Part shown: piece after piece, positions 25,864-35,166 of the stretch | How positions within the stretch are numbered: position 1 is the stretch's first letter | How the letters are laid out: each line of letters starts with the position of its first letter | NCBI GenBank assembly: GCA_021847605.1 | Contig: JAJZQN010000024.1 | Location: 1 to 60,494 of the forward strand | Direction of reading: 5' to 3' | DNA from: Pseudomonadota bacterium | Lineage (GTDB): Bacteria > Pseudomonadota > Alphaproteobacteria > Sphingomonadales > Sphingomonadaceae | DNA: 60,494 nt | The notes under the pieces: generated by a model | The model's input: only the letters and a program-made list of their open reading frames with translations | The model's database searches: none | What the model was told of the DNA's origin: nothing | Made by a program: the position numbers and the translations under genes

Positions 25864-27360
25864 ATGCGGACGATTACCCATTTCATCGATGGCGCCGCCG
25901 CGCCGCATCCGGGCCGTTCCAGCGATGTCTTCGCGCCTACCACGGGTCAGGTGCAGGCGCAGGTCGAACTGGCCGATCTGGATTTGCTGAACCGCGCGGT
26001 TGCCTCTGCCAAGGCGGCGCAGGTCGAATGGGCTGCCTTCAATCCGCAGCGCCGCGCGCGGGTGATGTTCAATTTCAAGGCGCTGATCGAAGCCAATATG
26101 CAGGAACTGGCCGAATTGCTGGCATCCGAACATGGCAAGGTCGTGTCGGACGCGAAGGGCGATATTCAACGCGGTCTGGATGTGGTCGAATTCGCCTGTG
26201 GCATCCCGCATCTGTTGAAGGGCGAATATACGCAGGGCGCCGGGCCGGGCATCGACGTCTATTCGATGCGCCAGCCGCTGGGCGTGGCGGCTGGCATCAC
26301 GCCATTCAACTTTCCTGCGATGATCCCGTTGTGGATGCTCTCGCCCGCGATTGCATGCGGGAATGCCTTCATCCTGAAACCATCCGAACGTGATCCGTCG
26401 GTGCCGGTCCGTCTGGCCGAACTGATGATCGAGGCGGGCCTGCCCAAGGGCGTGCTGAACGTGGTGCATGGCGACAAGACGGTGGTCGACGCCATTCTGG
26501 ACCATCCCGACATCAAGGCGGTCAGCTTTGTCGGGTCGTCCGACATCGCGCAATATGTCTATGGGCGCGGCGCCGCCAACGGCAAGCGGATGCAGTGCAT
26601 GGGCGGGGCCAAAAATCATGGCATCGTCATGCCGGACGCAGACATCGATCAGGCTGTGGCCGATATATTGGGTGCGGCCTATGGATCGGCCGGGGAGCGG
26701 TGCATGGCATTGCCGGTGGTCGTGCCGGTGGGCGATCAGACCGCCGATGTGCTGCGTGGCAAGTTGGTCGAGGAAATCGCGAAGCTGCGGGTCGGCATTT
26801 CGACTGATGAAGATGCCCATTATGGTCCGGTCGTCAGCGCGCAGCATAAGGCACGGATCGAATCCTATATTCAGATGGCGGTCGACGAAGGCGCCGAACT
26901 GGTCGTGGATGGCCGGGGTTTCTCGCTTCAGGGCTATGAGGAAGGGTTTTTTCTGGCTCCCACGCTGATCGATCGGGTGACGCCGCAGATGAAAAGCTAT
27001 CAGGACGAAATTTTTGGTCCCGTGCTTCAGATCGTGCGGTCGCAGACGCTGGAAGAAGCGATCGGCTATGCCAGCCAGCATCAATATGGCAATGGCGTCG
27101 CGATCTTTACCCGTAACGGCAATGCGGCGCGCGAGTTTGCTGCGTCGGTCGAGGTCGGCATGGTCGGCATCAACGTTCCTATCCCGGTGCCGGTATCCTA
27201 TCATACATTCGGTGGATGGAAGCGGTCGGGCTTTGGCGACCTCAACCAATATGGCATGGACGGGGTGCGGTTTTATACCCGGACCAAGACGGTGACGCAG
27301 CGCTGGCCGAGCGGCGGGTCGGTGATCGACCAGAGCTTCGTCATTCCCACGATGCAATGA
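25864..27360 (+). CDS. mmsA: CoA-acylating methylmalonate-semialdehyde dehydrogenase
   Basis: A 498-residue aldehyde dehydrogenase of the MmsA group. It converts methylmalonate semialdehyde (or malonate semialdehyde) plus CoA and NAD to propionyl-CoA (acetyl-CoA) and CO2, at the end of valine, myo-inositol or beta-alanine breakdown. Catalytic Cys280 sits in GSAGERCMAL. The site of the hydrolytic general base reads QCMGGAKNH, without the Glu of ordinary aldehyde dehydrogenases, as expected for CoA-acylating members. Other family marks are GITPFNFPAMIP and FGPVLQIVR. A hairpin terminator follows. Confidence 0.95.
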   Translation: MRTITHFIDGAAAPHPGRSSDVFAPTTGQVQAQVELADLDLLNRAVASAKAAQVEWAAFNPQRRARVMFNFKALIEANMQELAELLASEHGKVVSDAKGDIQRGLDVVEFACGIPHLLKGEYTQGAGPGIDVYSMRQPLGVAAGITPFNFPAMIPLWMLSPAIACGNAFILKPSERDPSVPVRLAELMIEAGLPKGVLNVVHGDKTVVDAILDHPDIKAVSFVGSSDIAQYVYGRGAANGKRMQCMGGAKNHGIVMPDADIDQAVADILGAAYGSAGERCMALPVVVPVGDQTADVLRGKLVEEIAKLRVGISTDEDAHYGPVVSAQHKARIESYIQMAVDEGAELVVDGRGFSLQGYEEGFFLAPTLIDRVTPQMKSYQDEIFGPVLQIVRSQTLEEAIGYASQHQYGNGVAIFTRNGNAAREFAASVEVGMVGINVPIPVPVSYHTFGGWKRSGFGDLNQYGMDGVRFYTRTKTVTQRWPSGGSVIDQSFVIPTMQ

Positions 27361-27368
27361 TGAAGAGC

Positions 27369-27400
27369 GCACCGTTCGCCCGATATGGGGCGAGCGGTGC
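27369..27400 (+). terminator. Hairpin after mmsA
   Basis: A 13-bp stem (one G-U pair) formed by GCACCGTTCGCCC and GGGCGAGCGGTGC closes a short GATATG loop and is followed by GAAAATAT rather than a T run. It lies 8 bases after the mmsA stop, in the 141-base gap before the succinate-semialdehyde dehydrogenase gene, and probably ends or attenuates transcription. Confidence 0.6.
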
Positions 27401-27501
27401 GAAAATATCGCCTCATCGGGCTGAACATGCACCGGGGTGATGCGTATGGATGTGGTAGCTGCGCTTCTGCTTCTGCATCCGTTCCAAAGAGGTTTGTCGT
27501 C

Positions 27502-28950
27502 ATGACCATCGCCGTTTCCGATTCCACGCTCGTTCGCGATCAATGTTTTATCGACGGAGCGTGGATCGGTGGGCAGGACATTGTGGTGAACGATCCGGCG
27601 AGCGGTGAGGAACTGGCACGCATCCCCGATCTGGGCATCGAGGAGACACGGCGCGCCATCGAGGCGGCGGAAAAGGCCTTGCCAGCGTGGCGGGCGCGGA
27701 CTGCGGGTGAGCGATCCAGAATATTGCGGCGCTGGTTCGACCTGATGATCGAGCATCAGGATGATCTGGCGATGATCCTGACGCGGGAGCAAGGCAAGTC
27801 GCTGGCCGAAGCGAAGGGCGAAATCACCTATGCGGCGAGCTTCGTCGAATGGTTCGCGGAAGAGGCCAAGCGCGTCTATGGCGAAGTGATCCCGGCGCAT
27901 CGCGCGGACAGCCGGATTGTCGTCATTCGCCAGCCCGTCGGCGTGGTCGCGGCGATTACGCCGTGGAATTTCCCGGCTGCGATGATCACGCGCAAGGCTG
28001 CACCGGCGCTGGCGGCGGGATGCACCATGGTGCTGAAGCCTGCTACTCAGACGCCATTGACTGCGCTGGCGCTGGCGGTCCTGGCCGAGCGTGCGGGCAT
28101 TCCGGCCGGGGTGTTCAACGTCGTCACCGGATCGTCACGGGTGATCGGCGGGGAACTGACCGCCAATCCGCTGGTCCGCAAGCTCAGCTTCACCGGGTCG
28201 ACCGAAGTCGGCAAGACGTTGATGGCACAATGCGCGCCGACGATGAAGAAGCTGTCGATGGAACTGGGTGGCAATGCGCCCTTCATCGTCTTTGCCGACG
28301 CCGATCTGGATGCGGCGGTGGAAGGGGCGATTGCGTCCAAATATCGCAACAGCGGTCAGACCTGTGTGTGCGTGAACCGCATCTATGTGCAGCGGGACAT
28401 CGCTGGCGCCTTTGCCGAGAAGCTGGCTGTGGCCGTGGGCAAGCTGAAAGTTGGTGCGGGGACGGAAGAGGGAACGACGCAGGGGCCGCTGATCGATGAG
28501 AAGGCGGTCGAGAAGGTCGAGGAGCATGTGGCCGACGCGTTGGCCAAGGGGGGCAGGCTGGTGGCCGGTGGGCATCGCCATGCGCTGGGTGGCCGCTTCT
28601 TTGAACCGACCATCGTGGTGGATTGCACGGCGGACATGGAATTGGCGCGGGAAGAGACGTTCGGGCCGCTGGCCGCGCTTTTCACCTTCGACACCGATGA
28701 AGAGGCCGTCGCGCTGGCCAATGATACCGAGGTCGGGCTGGCCGGATATTTCTACACCCGCGATCTGGGGCGGGTGTGGCGCGTGGCCGAAGCGCTGGAG
28801 GTCGGCATGGTCGGCATCAATACCGGGCTGATCTCGACCGAGGTGGCGCCGTTCGGCGGCGTCAAGGAATCCGGCATGGGCCGCGAAGGATCGCGCCATG
28901 GCATCGAGGATTATGTCGAGATGAAATATCTGTGCATGGCGGGTATCTGA
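27502..28950 (+). CDS. gabD: NAD(P)-dependent succinate-semialdehyde dehydrogenase
   Basis: A 482-residue aldehyde dehydrogenase of the GabD class, oxidising succinate semialdehyde (or glutarate semialdehyde) to the acid. Catalytic Cys288 lies in NSGQTCVCVNR, general base Glu254 in LSMELGGNAPF, and the cofactor motif is TPWNFPAAMITRKAAPALAAG. The double-Cys CVC next to the nucleophile is typical of this class and gives redox sensitivity in some members. The ATG before TIAVSDST was chosen; earlier in-frame codons lie in non-family sequence. Chain length of the true substrate cannot be decided from sequence. Confidence 0.9.
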   Translation: MTIAVSDSTLVRDQCFIDGAWIGGQDIVVNDPASGEELARIPDLGIEETRRAIEAAEKALPAWRARTAGERSRILRRWFDLMIEHQDDLAMILTREQGKSLAEAKGEITYAASFVEWFAEEAKRVYGEVIPAHRADSRIVVIRQPVGVVAAITPWNFPAAMITRKAAPALAAGCTMVLKPATQTPLTALALAVLAERAGIPAGVFNVVTGSSRVIGGELTANPLVRKLSFTGSTEVGKTLMAQCAPTMKKLSMELGGNAPFIVFADADLDAAVEGAIASKYRNSGQTCVCVNRIYVQRDIAGAFAEKLAVAVGKLKVGAGTEEGTTQGPLIDEKAVEKVEEHVADALAKGGRLVAGGHRHALGGRFFEPTIVVDCTADMELAREETFGPLAALFTFDTDEEAVALANDTEVGLAGYFYTRDLGRVWRVAEALEVGMVGINTGLISTEVAPFGGVKESGMGREGSRHGIEDYVEMKYLCMAGI

Positions 28951-29345
28951 CGGAACGGATCGTGCTGACCCCTAAGGGCTTTGCGTAGGATGGCTGGCCA
29001 GGTTGACATATCGTCAACCTGGTCCGATCTGCTGGAGGGAATGACGGATTCCCGGCATATCCCGCGGCAGACTGCGCTGGAAATTAGCGTGCAAGTTCAC
29101 AAAATATGCGCGCACCTGCGCATCGGCGCGCGAGCGTAAGGCGGTATGTGCGGCGATATCAAAGACCGGCCCTGACTAAAGCGCGACCGCTGGCCTAGGG
29201 CAGCGAAAAATCACTCGGTTGGGCGATGTTGGATCGATTTCTTCCCTCGCTGTGGCTGGCTGACCATGACGCCCGATTTGATCCTGGCGCTTTCCAATCC
29301 TATGCACGTAGGTTCCGGCGCGTCGGCGCGAACGGCAGGGAAGGA
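28951..29345. promoter_or_regulatory. Gene-free region with perfect palindrome upstream of TetR gene
   Basis: No gene is supported here. The notable element is a perfect inverted repeat at 28998-29022: CCAGGTTGAC and GTCAACCTGG around ATATC. It lacks a T tract, so an operator (for instance of the TetR regulator downstream) is as likely as a terminator. A second small repeat, GGGAAT / ATTCCC with a 5-base spacer, lies at 29037-29053. Confidence 0.5.
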
Positions 29346-29927
29346 ATGACGGGCGGCATGAGCCAGGGTGCGCGCGATCGGCGTGGAGAGATATTGGCGA
29401 TTGCGGCCAGATTATTTGCGCGCAAGGGCTATCGCGGCACGTCGATGCGCGACATCGGACAGGAGGCGGGCGTGCTGGGCGGATCGCTTTATCACCATAT
29501 CCGGTCCAAGGACGCGCTGTTCGTGGAACTGCATAATGCCGCGCTGGACGCGGCAGAGGCACGGATCGTTGCTGCGGTATCGAAGCTGGACGATCCGTGG
29601 GCGCGACTGGAAGCGGCCTGTGTAGCGATGCTGGAAATTCAACTCGCGCCGGATTCCCTGACGACGCCGATGATGAATGATTTTCGCGAGGTGCCGGCGG
29701 ATGTGCGCGCGCAACTGGTTGCGCGCCGCGACCGCTTCGAAAAACCGTTCCGCGATCTGGTGGCTGCGTTGCCCTTGCCGTACGGGGCGGATCGATCCGT
29801 CTATCGCAACCTGTTGCTGGCGCAGCTCAATTCTGTGGCGGACTGGTATCGGCCGGACGGGCGTTTAAGTCCGACGGAAATTGGGAGGCAGGTGGCGTTG
29901 CTGGTAAAGGGGGCGGCGGCAAGCTGA
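29346..29927 (+). CDS. TetR-family transcriptional regulator
   Basis: A 193-residue TetR protein. The N-terminal helix-turn-helix is at about residues 12-58 (ILAIAARLFARKGYRGTSMRDIGQEAGVLGGSLYHHIRSKDALF), and a helical ligand domain follows without recognisable specificity. The ATG used has GGGAAGGA next to it; the open frame extends 40 codons further up but that part is unlike TetR proteins. It is followed by a convergent unknown gene, and the acyl-CoA dehydrogenase and thiolase genes lie about 1 kb on. Control of fatty-acid or branched-chain acyl-CoA degradation is a plausible guess from position. Confidence 0.88.
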   Translation: MTGGMSQGARDRRGEILAIAARLFARKGYRGTSMRDIGQEAGVLGGSLYHHIRSKDALFVELHNAALDAAEARIVAAVSKLDDPWARLEAACVAMLEIQLAPDSLTTPMMNDFREVPADVRAQLVARRDRFEKPFRDLVAALPLPYGADRSVYRNLLLAQLNSVADWYRPDGRLSPTEIGRQVALLVKGAAAS

Positions 29928-29972
29928 CTCTTTTGCTTCCTTCGCGCCCTCTCTAACGATGATAGAGGTCGA

Positions 29973-30638
29973 TCAGCCTTGGTCATGGCGCGCTGCAACG
30001 GAGAGGCGATACAGCACTTCGCCGACAAACCCTCGAAGGCTGAGCTTGGAAAAGGTGACGGTGGCGTCGCTGGCCATGCAGGAGGACATGAATGGCGTGA
30101 TCACAGAGAAGGCGGCGGCCTCCTCCGATCCACCGATCGGAGATAGAATGAGGGTTTGCGCTTCAACCGGCGCTTGACGGACCGCACAATCAGCCAAGCG
30201 GCGCAACGTCGCCTGAGCCGTCAGGTCTGGCGACGGCGAGGCTTTTCCAGATTGGGCATAATTGATCGGTGGAACTGACGAAAAATCGGAGACCGCTTTT
30301 CGGCCGAAGTTAATGCGGTACATGACTTCATACGCCGCAGCGCGGTACAAGGGTTCCGAGATTTCTATTTGTCCGCTGGCCAGGCATTCATCGGATGCCA
30401 GCCGCTTTGCCATATCCTCAGCCTCAGGCGACCCAGGCGCACTGGCCAGATAACGGACCACGCCGCTTTTCCAGCGACGGACGGTGCAGGCCGCAAATCT
30501 ATCCATGAGCTGGCGCTGTTCCGACTGGCTGAAGGTCTTTCCGGTAGAAATTTCCACGCCCCGGTTGTCGATGATCGTTCCGGTCTGCGCCGTCGCAATT
30601 GCGGGCCATAGGGCAAGCCAGGGAAACAGAAATCGCAA
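29973..30638 (-). CDS. Secreted protein of unknown function with four cysteines
   Basis: I do not recognise this protein. If translation starts at the TTG that has AAGGA eight bases upstream, it has 221 residues and a clean signal peptide (RFLFPWLALWPAIATA, then QTGTI). Earlier TTG codons give no signal peptide. The mature part has four Cys (in FAACTVRRW, SDECLASG, LADCAVRQ, SSCMASD), suggesting two disulfides, and two similar C-A-x-R-x segments that may mark an internal duplication. It is convergent with the TetR gene and divergent from the acyl-CoA dehydrogenase gene. Confidence 0.65.
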   Translation of the reverse strand: MRFLFPWLALWPAIATAQTGTIIDNRGVEISTGKTFSQSEQRQLMDRFAACTVRRWKSGVVRYLASAPGSPEAEDMAKRLASDECLASGQIEISEPLYRAAAYEVMYRINFGRKAVSDFSSVPPINYAQSGKASPSPDLTAQATLRRLADCAVRQAPVEAQTLILSPIGGSEEAAAFSVITPFMSSCMASDATVTFSKLSLRGFVGEVLYRLSVAARHDQG

Positions 30639-30876
30639 ATCCAACGTCCTTTGGTCGGCCAGCGGGTATATGTGCCTAATCCGCGGCAAAGGCACGTTCA
30701 AGGCCTGACTGATGGTCAGCAACCTTTGCCAGAGTCATTGCGGGAGCGACCCTGTTTCAGCATTTCATCCCGTGGTGCATAGTCGTTAAAAATGATGCTT
30801 TGGTCGAAGATGACAGTGGCACGATTGTCATTGTAACAAGTGTTTGGTATAAAGTCGCGATAGCGAGAGGATTATC

Positions 30877-32592
30877 ATGCAGGACTATACGCCCCCGATC
30901 GACGATTACCGCTTCCTGATGGAGCATGTGCTGGGTTTCGATGCGGCGATGGCCGAGTTGGGGCTGGAGGTCGACGTCGACCTCGCCACGGCGATTTTGG
31001 ACGAGGCGGGCAAGCTGTGTGCAGACAAACTGCACCCGATCAATCGTGAGGGGGACGAGCATGGCAGCCGTCTGGAGGGCGGCAAAGTGTCGACTCCGCC
31101 CGGCTTTGCTGACGCTTATCGCGAATTTGTAGCGGCGGGATGGCCTGCGCTGGCGGCGGACCCGGCCCATGGCGGGCAGGGATTGCCGTTCTTGCTGCAA
31201 CTGTGGCTGGATGAGATGCTGTCGGCGTCGAACCTGTCCTTTGGCCTGTTCCCCGGCCTGACGCGCGGCGCGGCCGAAGCGATCGCGGCCCATGGCAGCG
31301 AGGCGCTGAAATCGGCCTATCTGCCCAAGCTGATCAGCGGAGAATGGACAGGCGCCATGGCGCTGACCGAAGGCGGGGCAGGCACTGATCTGGCGCTGCT
31401 CAAGACCAAGGCAGAGCCAGCGGGCGAGGATCGCTTTGCGGTGACGGGGCAGAAAATCTTCATTTCGTCGGGCGACCATGACATGGCGCCCAACATCATC
31501 CATCTGGTGCTGGCGCGCCTGCCCGATGCGCCAGCGGGTGTGAAGGGGATTAGCCTGTTCCTGGTGCCGAAATTCCTGCCCGACGACACACGCAACGCCA
31601 TGTCGGTCGGGGCGCTGGAAAAGAAGATGGGCATTCACGCCCAGCCGACCTGCGTCATGAACTATGACGGGGCCATCGGATGGCTGGTGGGGGAGCCGCA
31701 TCGCGGATTGGCGGCGATGTTCACGATGATGAATGCCGAGCGGTTGATGGTCGGCATTCAGGGGCTGGGTATTGCGGGTGCCGCCTATCAGCAGGCGACC
31801 GCCTATGCCAAGGATCGGTTGCAGGGGCGTAGCGCCGATGGAACGCGCGGCCCCGTGCCGATCATCGAACATGCCGATGTGCGGCGCATGTTGCTGAACG
31901 TACGCGCCTTTGTCGAGGCGGGCCGGGCGCTGGCGGGGTGGACAGCCTTGCAGCATGATCGGTCGCAGCGTCATCCCGACGCGGGTGAGCGAGCGAAGGC
32001 GGATGCGATGGTTGCGCTGTTGACCCCGGTCGTGAAAGCGGGCTTCACCGATTTCGGCTTCGAAAGCGCGGTGCAGGCACAGCAGGTGCTGGGTGGCCAT
32101 GGCTATATTCGCGAATGGGGCATGGACCAATATGTGCGCGATGCGCGCATCGCCCAGATTTACGAAGGCACCAACGGGGTGCAGGCGATGGATCTGGTCG
32201 GGCGCAAGCTGCCCATGGGAAGCGGATCGGTGGTCGAGGCGTTTCTGACCATCGTTGCGGCCGATCTGGAAGCCGCGGGACCGATGGTCGTGGCGGACAA
32301 GACGCGCGAGGCGCTCCATCTGCTGCGGCAGGCGACGGATGCTCTGAAGGGCGCTGACGTGGCCGAAACGGGCGCGGCGGCCGTGGATTATCTTCGGCTG
32401 TTCGCGCTTATATCCTTTGGGTGGATGTGGACTCGCATGGCCAGTGCGCCGGGTGACGGGCCGATCCATGCCGCCAAGAAGCAGGTAGCCGACTATTTCG
32501 CGCTGCGGGTGCTGCCGCAGGCGCAAGGACTGGCGACGCAGATTGCCGCAGGGGCTGCGCCGATGATGGCAATGGATATTGACGCCTTCTGA
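30877..32592 (+). CDS. Acyl-CoA dehydrogenase
   Basis: A 571-residue flavin enzyme that introduces the alpha,beta double bond into acyl-CoA, passing electrons to electron-transfer flavoprotein. It belongs to the long FadE/DmdC-like branch with N- and C-terminal extensions. Motifs are GAMALTEGGAGTDLALLKTKA and FISSGDHD (FAD and substrate site), VLGGHGYIREWGMDQYVRDARI, and the catalytic-Glu segment QIYEGTNGVQAMDLVGRKL. GAGAGG-type ribosome site precedes the ATG. A thiolase follows after 55 bases, indicating a beta-oxidation pair. Substrate length is not evident. Confidence 0.93.
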   Translation: MQDYTPPIDDYRFLMEHVLGFDAAMAELGLEVDVDLATAILDEAGKLCADKLHPINREGDEHGSRLEGGKVSTPPGFADAYREFVAAGWPALAADPAHGGQGLPFLLQLWLDEMLSASNLSFGLFPGLTRGAAEAIAAHGSEALKSAYLPKLISGEWTGAMALTEGGAGTDLALLKTKAEPAGEDRFAVTGQKIFISSGDHDMAPNIIHLVLARLPDAPAGVKGISLFLVPKFLPDDTRNAMSVGALEKKMGIHAQPTCVMNYDGAIGWLVGEPHRGLAAMFTMMNAERLMVGIQGLGIAGAAYQQATAYAKDRLQGRSADGTRGPVPIIEHADVRRMLLNVRAFVEAGRALAGWTALQHDRSQRHPDAGERAKADAMVALLTPVVKAGFTDFGFESAVQAQQVLGGHGYIREWGMDQYVRDARIAQIYEGTNGVQAMDLVGRKLPMGSGSVVEAFLTIVAADLEAAGPMVVADKTREALHLLRQATDALKGADVAETGAAAVDYLRLFALISFGWMWTRMASAPGDGPIHAAKKQVADYFALRVLPQAQGLATQIAAGAAPMMAMDIDAF

Positions 32593-32647
32593 TCGAGATT
32601 TTAACCGGTCGACTATATTTGAACGCCGGATAATAAGGATTGAGGAT

Positions 32648-33826
32648 ATGACGGACGTTTTCCTGATTTCGGCAGCGCGTGCCGCAATCGGCAGTTTCGG
32701 TGGCTCGCTGAAGGACCAGAAGCCGGGCGAGCTGGCAGGCAGCATCATGAAGGCAGCGATGGAACGGGGCGGGGTTGCGCCGGACCTGATTGGCCATGTC
32801 ATGTTGGGCAATGTGGTGCATACCGAGCCGCGCGATGCCTATAATGCGCGGATCGCCGCGATTGCCGCGGGTGCGCCGCAGGAGAGCGCGGCGATGACCG
32901 TCAACCGCTTGTGCGGATCGGGGCTTCAGGCGATCATCAACGCATCGCAATCTTTGTTACTGGGCGATTGCGATATCGCGATCGGAGCGGGGGTCGAGGT
33001 GATGAGCCGGGCGCCCTATTATCTGCCGGATGCGCGCTGGGGTCGGAAGATGGGCAATGCCGCTGTACAGGATGGTCTGGTCGGGGCGCTGACCGATCCG
33101 TTCCAGAATATCCATATGGGCGTGACGGCGGAGAATGTCGCCGAACGCTATGGCATTTCGCGAGAGGATCAGGACGAGTTGGCGCTGGAAAGCCAGACGC
33201 GCGCGGCCCATGCCATCGCTCAGGGCTATTTCCGCGATCAGATCGTGCCGCTGGAGATCGAGGCGGGACGCAAAACGGTGGTGTTCGATACCGATGAATA
33301 TGTGCGGAAGGATGCGGCGATCGGCGATTTCGAGAAGCTGAAGCCTGTGTTCAAGAAGGACGGTACGGTAACGGCTGGCAATGCGTCAGGCATCAATGAT
33401 GGTGCGGCGGCCGTTGTGCTGGCCAGCGAAGCGGCAGTGAACAGCCATGGCCTGAAGCCGATGGCCCGTCTGGTCGCTTATGGCCATGCCGGGGTCGATC
33501 CCGCGTATATGGGTATCGGCCCGGTGCCCGCGACACGCAACGCGCTGAAGCGGGCGGGGCTGACGCTGGCCGACATCGATGTGATCGAAGCGAATGAGGC
33601 CTTCGCGGCGCAGGCCTGTGCGGTGGCCAAGGAGCTGGATTTCGACCCGGCAAAGGTCAATCCCAATGGCAGCGGCATATCGTTGGGCCATCCGATCGGT
33701 GCGACCGGCGCGATCATCACGACCAAGCTGGTGTATGAATTGCATCGCATCGGCGGCCGCTATGGCCTCGTCACCATGTGTATCGGCGGCGGGCAGGGCA
33801 TTGCCGCGATCTGGGAACGGGTGTGA
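32648..33826 (+). CDS. Acetyl-CoA acetyltransferase (thiolase)
   Basis: A 392-residue thiolase that cleaves or forms acetoacetyl-CoA-type 3-ketoacyl-CoA. Nucleophile Cys89 is in VNRLCGSGLQAI. The second active site has NEAFAAQA, the His in NPNGSGISLGHPIGATGA and the C-terminal Cys in MCIGGGQG. Length and motifs fit the biosynthetic/degradative acetyl-CoA acetyltransferase (AtoB/PhaA) group. The ATG has AGGATTGAGG upstream. It probably forms an operon with the acyl-CoA dehydrogenase and ends in a hairpin terminator shared with the convergent pirin gene. Confidence 0.94.
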   Translation: MTDVFLISAARAAIGSFGGSLKDQKPGELAGSIMKAAMERGGVAPDLIGHVMLGNVVHTEPRDAYNARIAAIAAGAPQESAAMTVNRLCGSGLQAIINASQSLLLGDCDIAIGAGVEVMSRAPYYLPDARWGRKMGNAAVQDGLVGALTDPFQNIHMGVTAENVAERYGISREDQDELALESQTRAAHAIAQGYFRDQIVPLEIEAGRKTVVFDTDEYVRKDAAIGDFEKLKPVFKKDGTVTAGNASGINDGAAAVVLASEAAVNSHGLKPMARLVAYGHAGVDPAYMGIGPVPATRNALKRAGLTLADIDVIEANEAFAAQACAVAKELDFDPAKVNPNGSGISLGHPIGATGAIITTKLVYELHRIGGRYGLVTMCIGGGQGIAAIWERV

Positions 33827-33834
33827 GTGATAGG

Positions 33835-33857
33835 GCCGGATGCATGACGCATCCGGC
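33835..33857 (+). terminator. Terminator between thiolase and convergent pirin gene
   Basis: Perfect 9-bp stem GCCGGATGC / GCATCCGGC with loop ATGAC is followed by TCATTTCTTC. It lies between two convergent stops 39 bases apart. Confidence 0.75.
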
Positions 33858-33865
33858 TCATTTCT

Positions 33866-34762
33866 TCATGCGGGAAGCGGGATAAACTCGCTTTCCTGCG
33901 GCACGGGGGCGAAGCGTTGCGCCTTCCAGTCCTGCTTCGCCTGTTCGATGCGGTCGGGCGAGGAAGATACGAAATTCCAGAAGATGTGCCGTTGTTCCGG
34001 TAGCGGCTCGCCGCCTAGCAGCATGAGGCGGGTTGGGCCGTCGGCACGCAGGATGATTTCAGCGCCGGGTTTGAACACGACCAGTTCGCCAGCTGCAAAG
34101 CCGCCCGTCTGGCCGACCACTTCGACCGCGCCGGAAATCACATAGATGGCGCGTTCGACATGCTCGGCACGCAGTTGATAGCGGGCGCCATGTTGAAGCA
34201 CGATGTCGGCATAGACCATGTCGGAGAAGGTCTTGACCGGCGACACCAATCCGTCCGAACTGCCCGCGATCAGGGTGAGGCGAGTGCCGGCATCCTCGAT
34301 CTTCGGGATTTCGTGCGCCTTGTGATGAGCGAAAGCCGGATCGACCTCTTCGGCGGCCTTGGGCAGGGCAACCCAGGTTTGAAGGCCGAACAGCTTGCCG
34401 CCTTTGGCGCGATTTTCGTCGGAAGTGCGTTCGCTATGGACGATGCCGCTGCCCGCCGTCATCCAGTTGACTTCACCGGGTCGGATGGGCTGGATCGAGC
34501 CGACCGAATCCCGGTGCAATATCTCACCCTCCAGCAGATAGGTGACGGTTGCAAGGCCGATATGGGGATGCGGGCGAACGTCCAGCCCTTCGCCACCGTC
34601 GAATGTCGCTTCGCCCATCTGGTCGAAGAAGATGAACGGGCCGACCATGCGGCGATGCGCGGAAGGGAGGGCGCGGCGGACCGAAAAGCCGTCGCCCAGA
34701 TCGCGGACCGGCGGCAGGATGACGCTATCGACGCCAGCAATGTCAGATGTGCGGATGGACAT
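33866..34762 (-). CDS. Pirin-family cupin protein (larger paralogue)
   Basis: A 298-residue pirin-like bicupin. The N-terminal cupin carries the metal-binding set [24 protein letters not shown] and the pirin signature [11 protein letters not shown]; the C-terminal pirin_C domain is around 180-285. Bacterial pirins bind Fe or other metals and include quercetin dioxygenases and redox-linked regulators; the activity here is unknown. It follows the 106-residue small-protein gene by 24 bases in the same direction, so the two form one unit controlled from the operator near 35.17 kb. Confidence 0.92.
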   Translation of the reverse strand: MSIRTSDIAGVDSVILPPVRDLGDGFSVRRALPSAHRRMVGPFIFFDQMGEATFDGGEGLDVRPHPHIGLATVTYLLEGEILHRDSVGSIQPIRPGEVNWMTAGSGIVHSERTSDENRAKGGKLFGLQTWVALPKAAEEVDPAFAHHKAHEIPKIEDAGTRLTLIAGSSDGLVSPVKTFSDMVYADIVLQHGARYQLRAEHVERAIYVISGAVEVVGQTGGFAAGELVVFKPGAEIILRADGPTRLMLLGGEPLPEQRHIFWNFVSSSPDRIEQAKQDWKAQRFAPVPQESEFIPLPA

Positions 34763-34786
34763 GGGTGATTCCTTTCAGAATGGGGG

Positions 34787-35107
34787 TCAGGCGCCGAGCA
34801 GCGCCAGAGCGTCGATCTGGGCACGGGAGAAGCCCTGAGCCGCGAGGGTTGAGACATGATGCGGGGCTATGCGGCGGGTGCGGCCGGTTTCGCAGAGGAA
34901 GTCGCGGACCGGCCGCAGATGATCGGGTATCGGAGCCGGAGCATTTTTGCGCGGGCCGATAATCGCGTCGACGGCGTGAGAGAGGCGCGAACGGAGCGAA
35001 CCGACTGCCGCCGGTTCACCGCAACCGCAATCAGCGACGGCGGTGAGCATCGCCTGAACATCGTGCCATTCGGCGGGGCTGAGATGGGGCGTGGCGATGG
35101 GCAGCAT
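34787..35107 (-). CDS. Small cytoplasmic protein of unknown function between pirin genes
   Basis: A 106-residue protein I cannot assign to a named family. Visible features: LSPAEWHDVQAMLTAVADCGCGEP near the N-terminus with a C-G-C motif, a middle helix, a lone Cys (DFLCETGR), and a C-terminal helical end (FSRAQIDALALLGA). The ATG before LPIATPHL was chosen because a terminator and a paired-box operator lie immediately upstream, and a longer form would have to begin inside the other pirin gene. Association with two pirins suggests a shared redox or metal role. Confidence 0.6.
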   Translation of the reverse strand: MLPIATPHLSPAEWHDVQAMLTAVADCGCGEPAAVGSLRSRLSHAVDAIIGPRKNAPAPIPDHLRPVRDFLCETGRTRRIAPHHVSTLAAQGFSRAQIDALALLGA

Positions 35108-35166
35108 GGCGAAAGCTCCGGTTGCGGTGACATGATCCTGATAGCGCGGGGCGGCTTGACGGATCA

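Noticed and set aside
25765..27900. A 711-codon antisense frame over mmsA and gabD
   Set aside because: Both sense genes have complete catalytic motifs; the antisense product is low-complexity, rich in His and Arg, and has no start context.
30757..32811. A 684-codon antisense frame over the acyl-CoA dehydrogenase gene
   Set aside because: Mirror of a clear enzyme gene, with unprotein-like composition.
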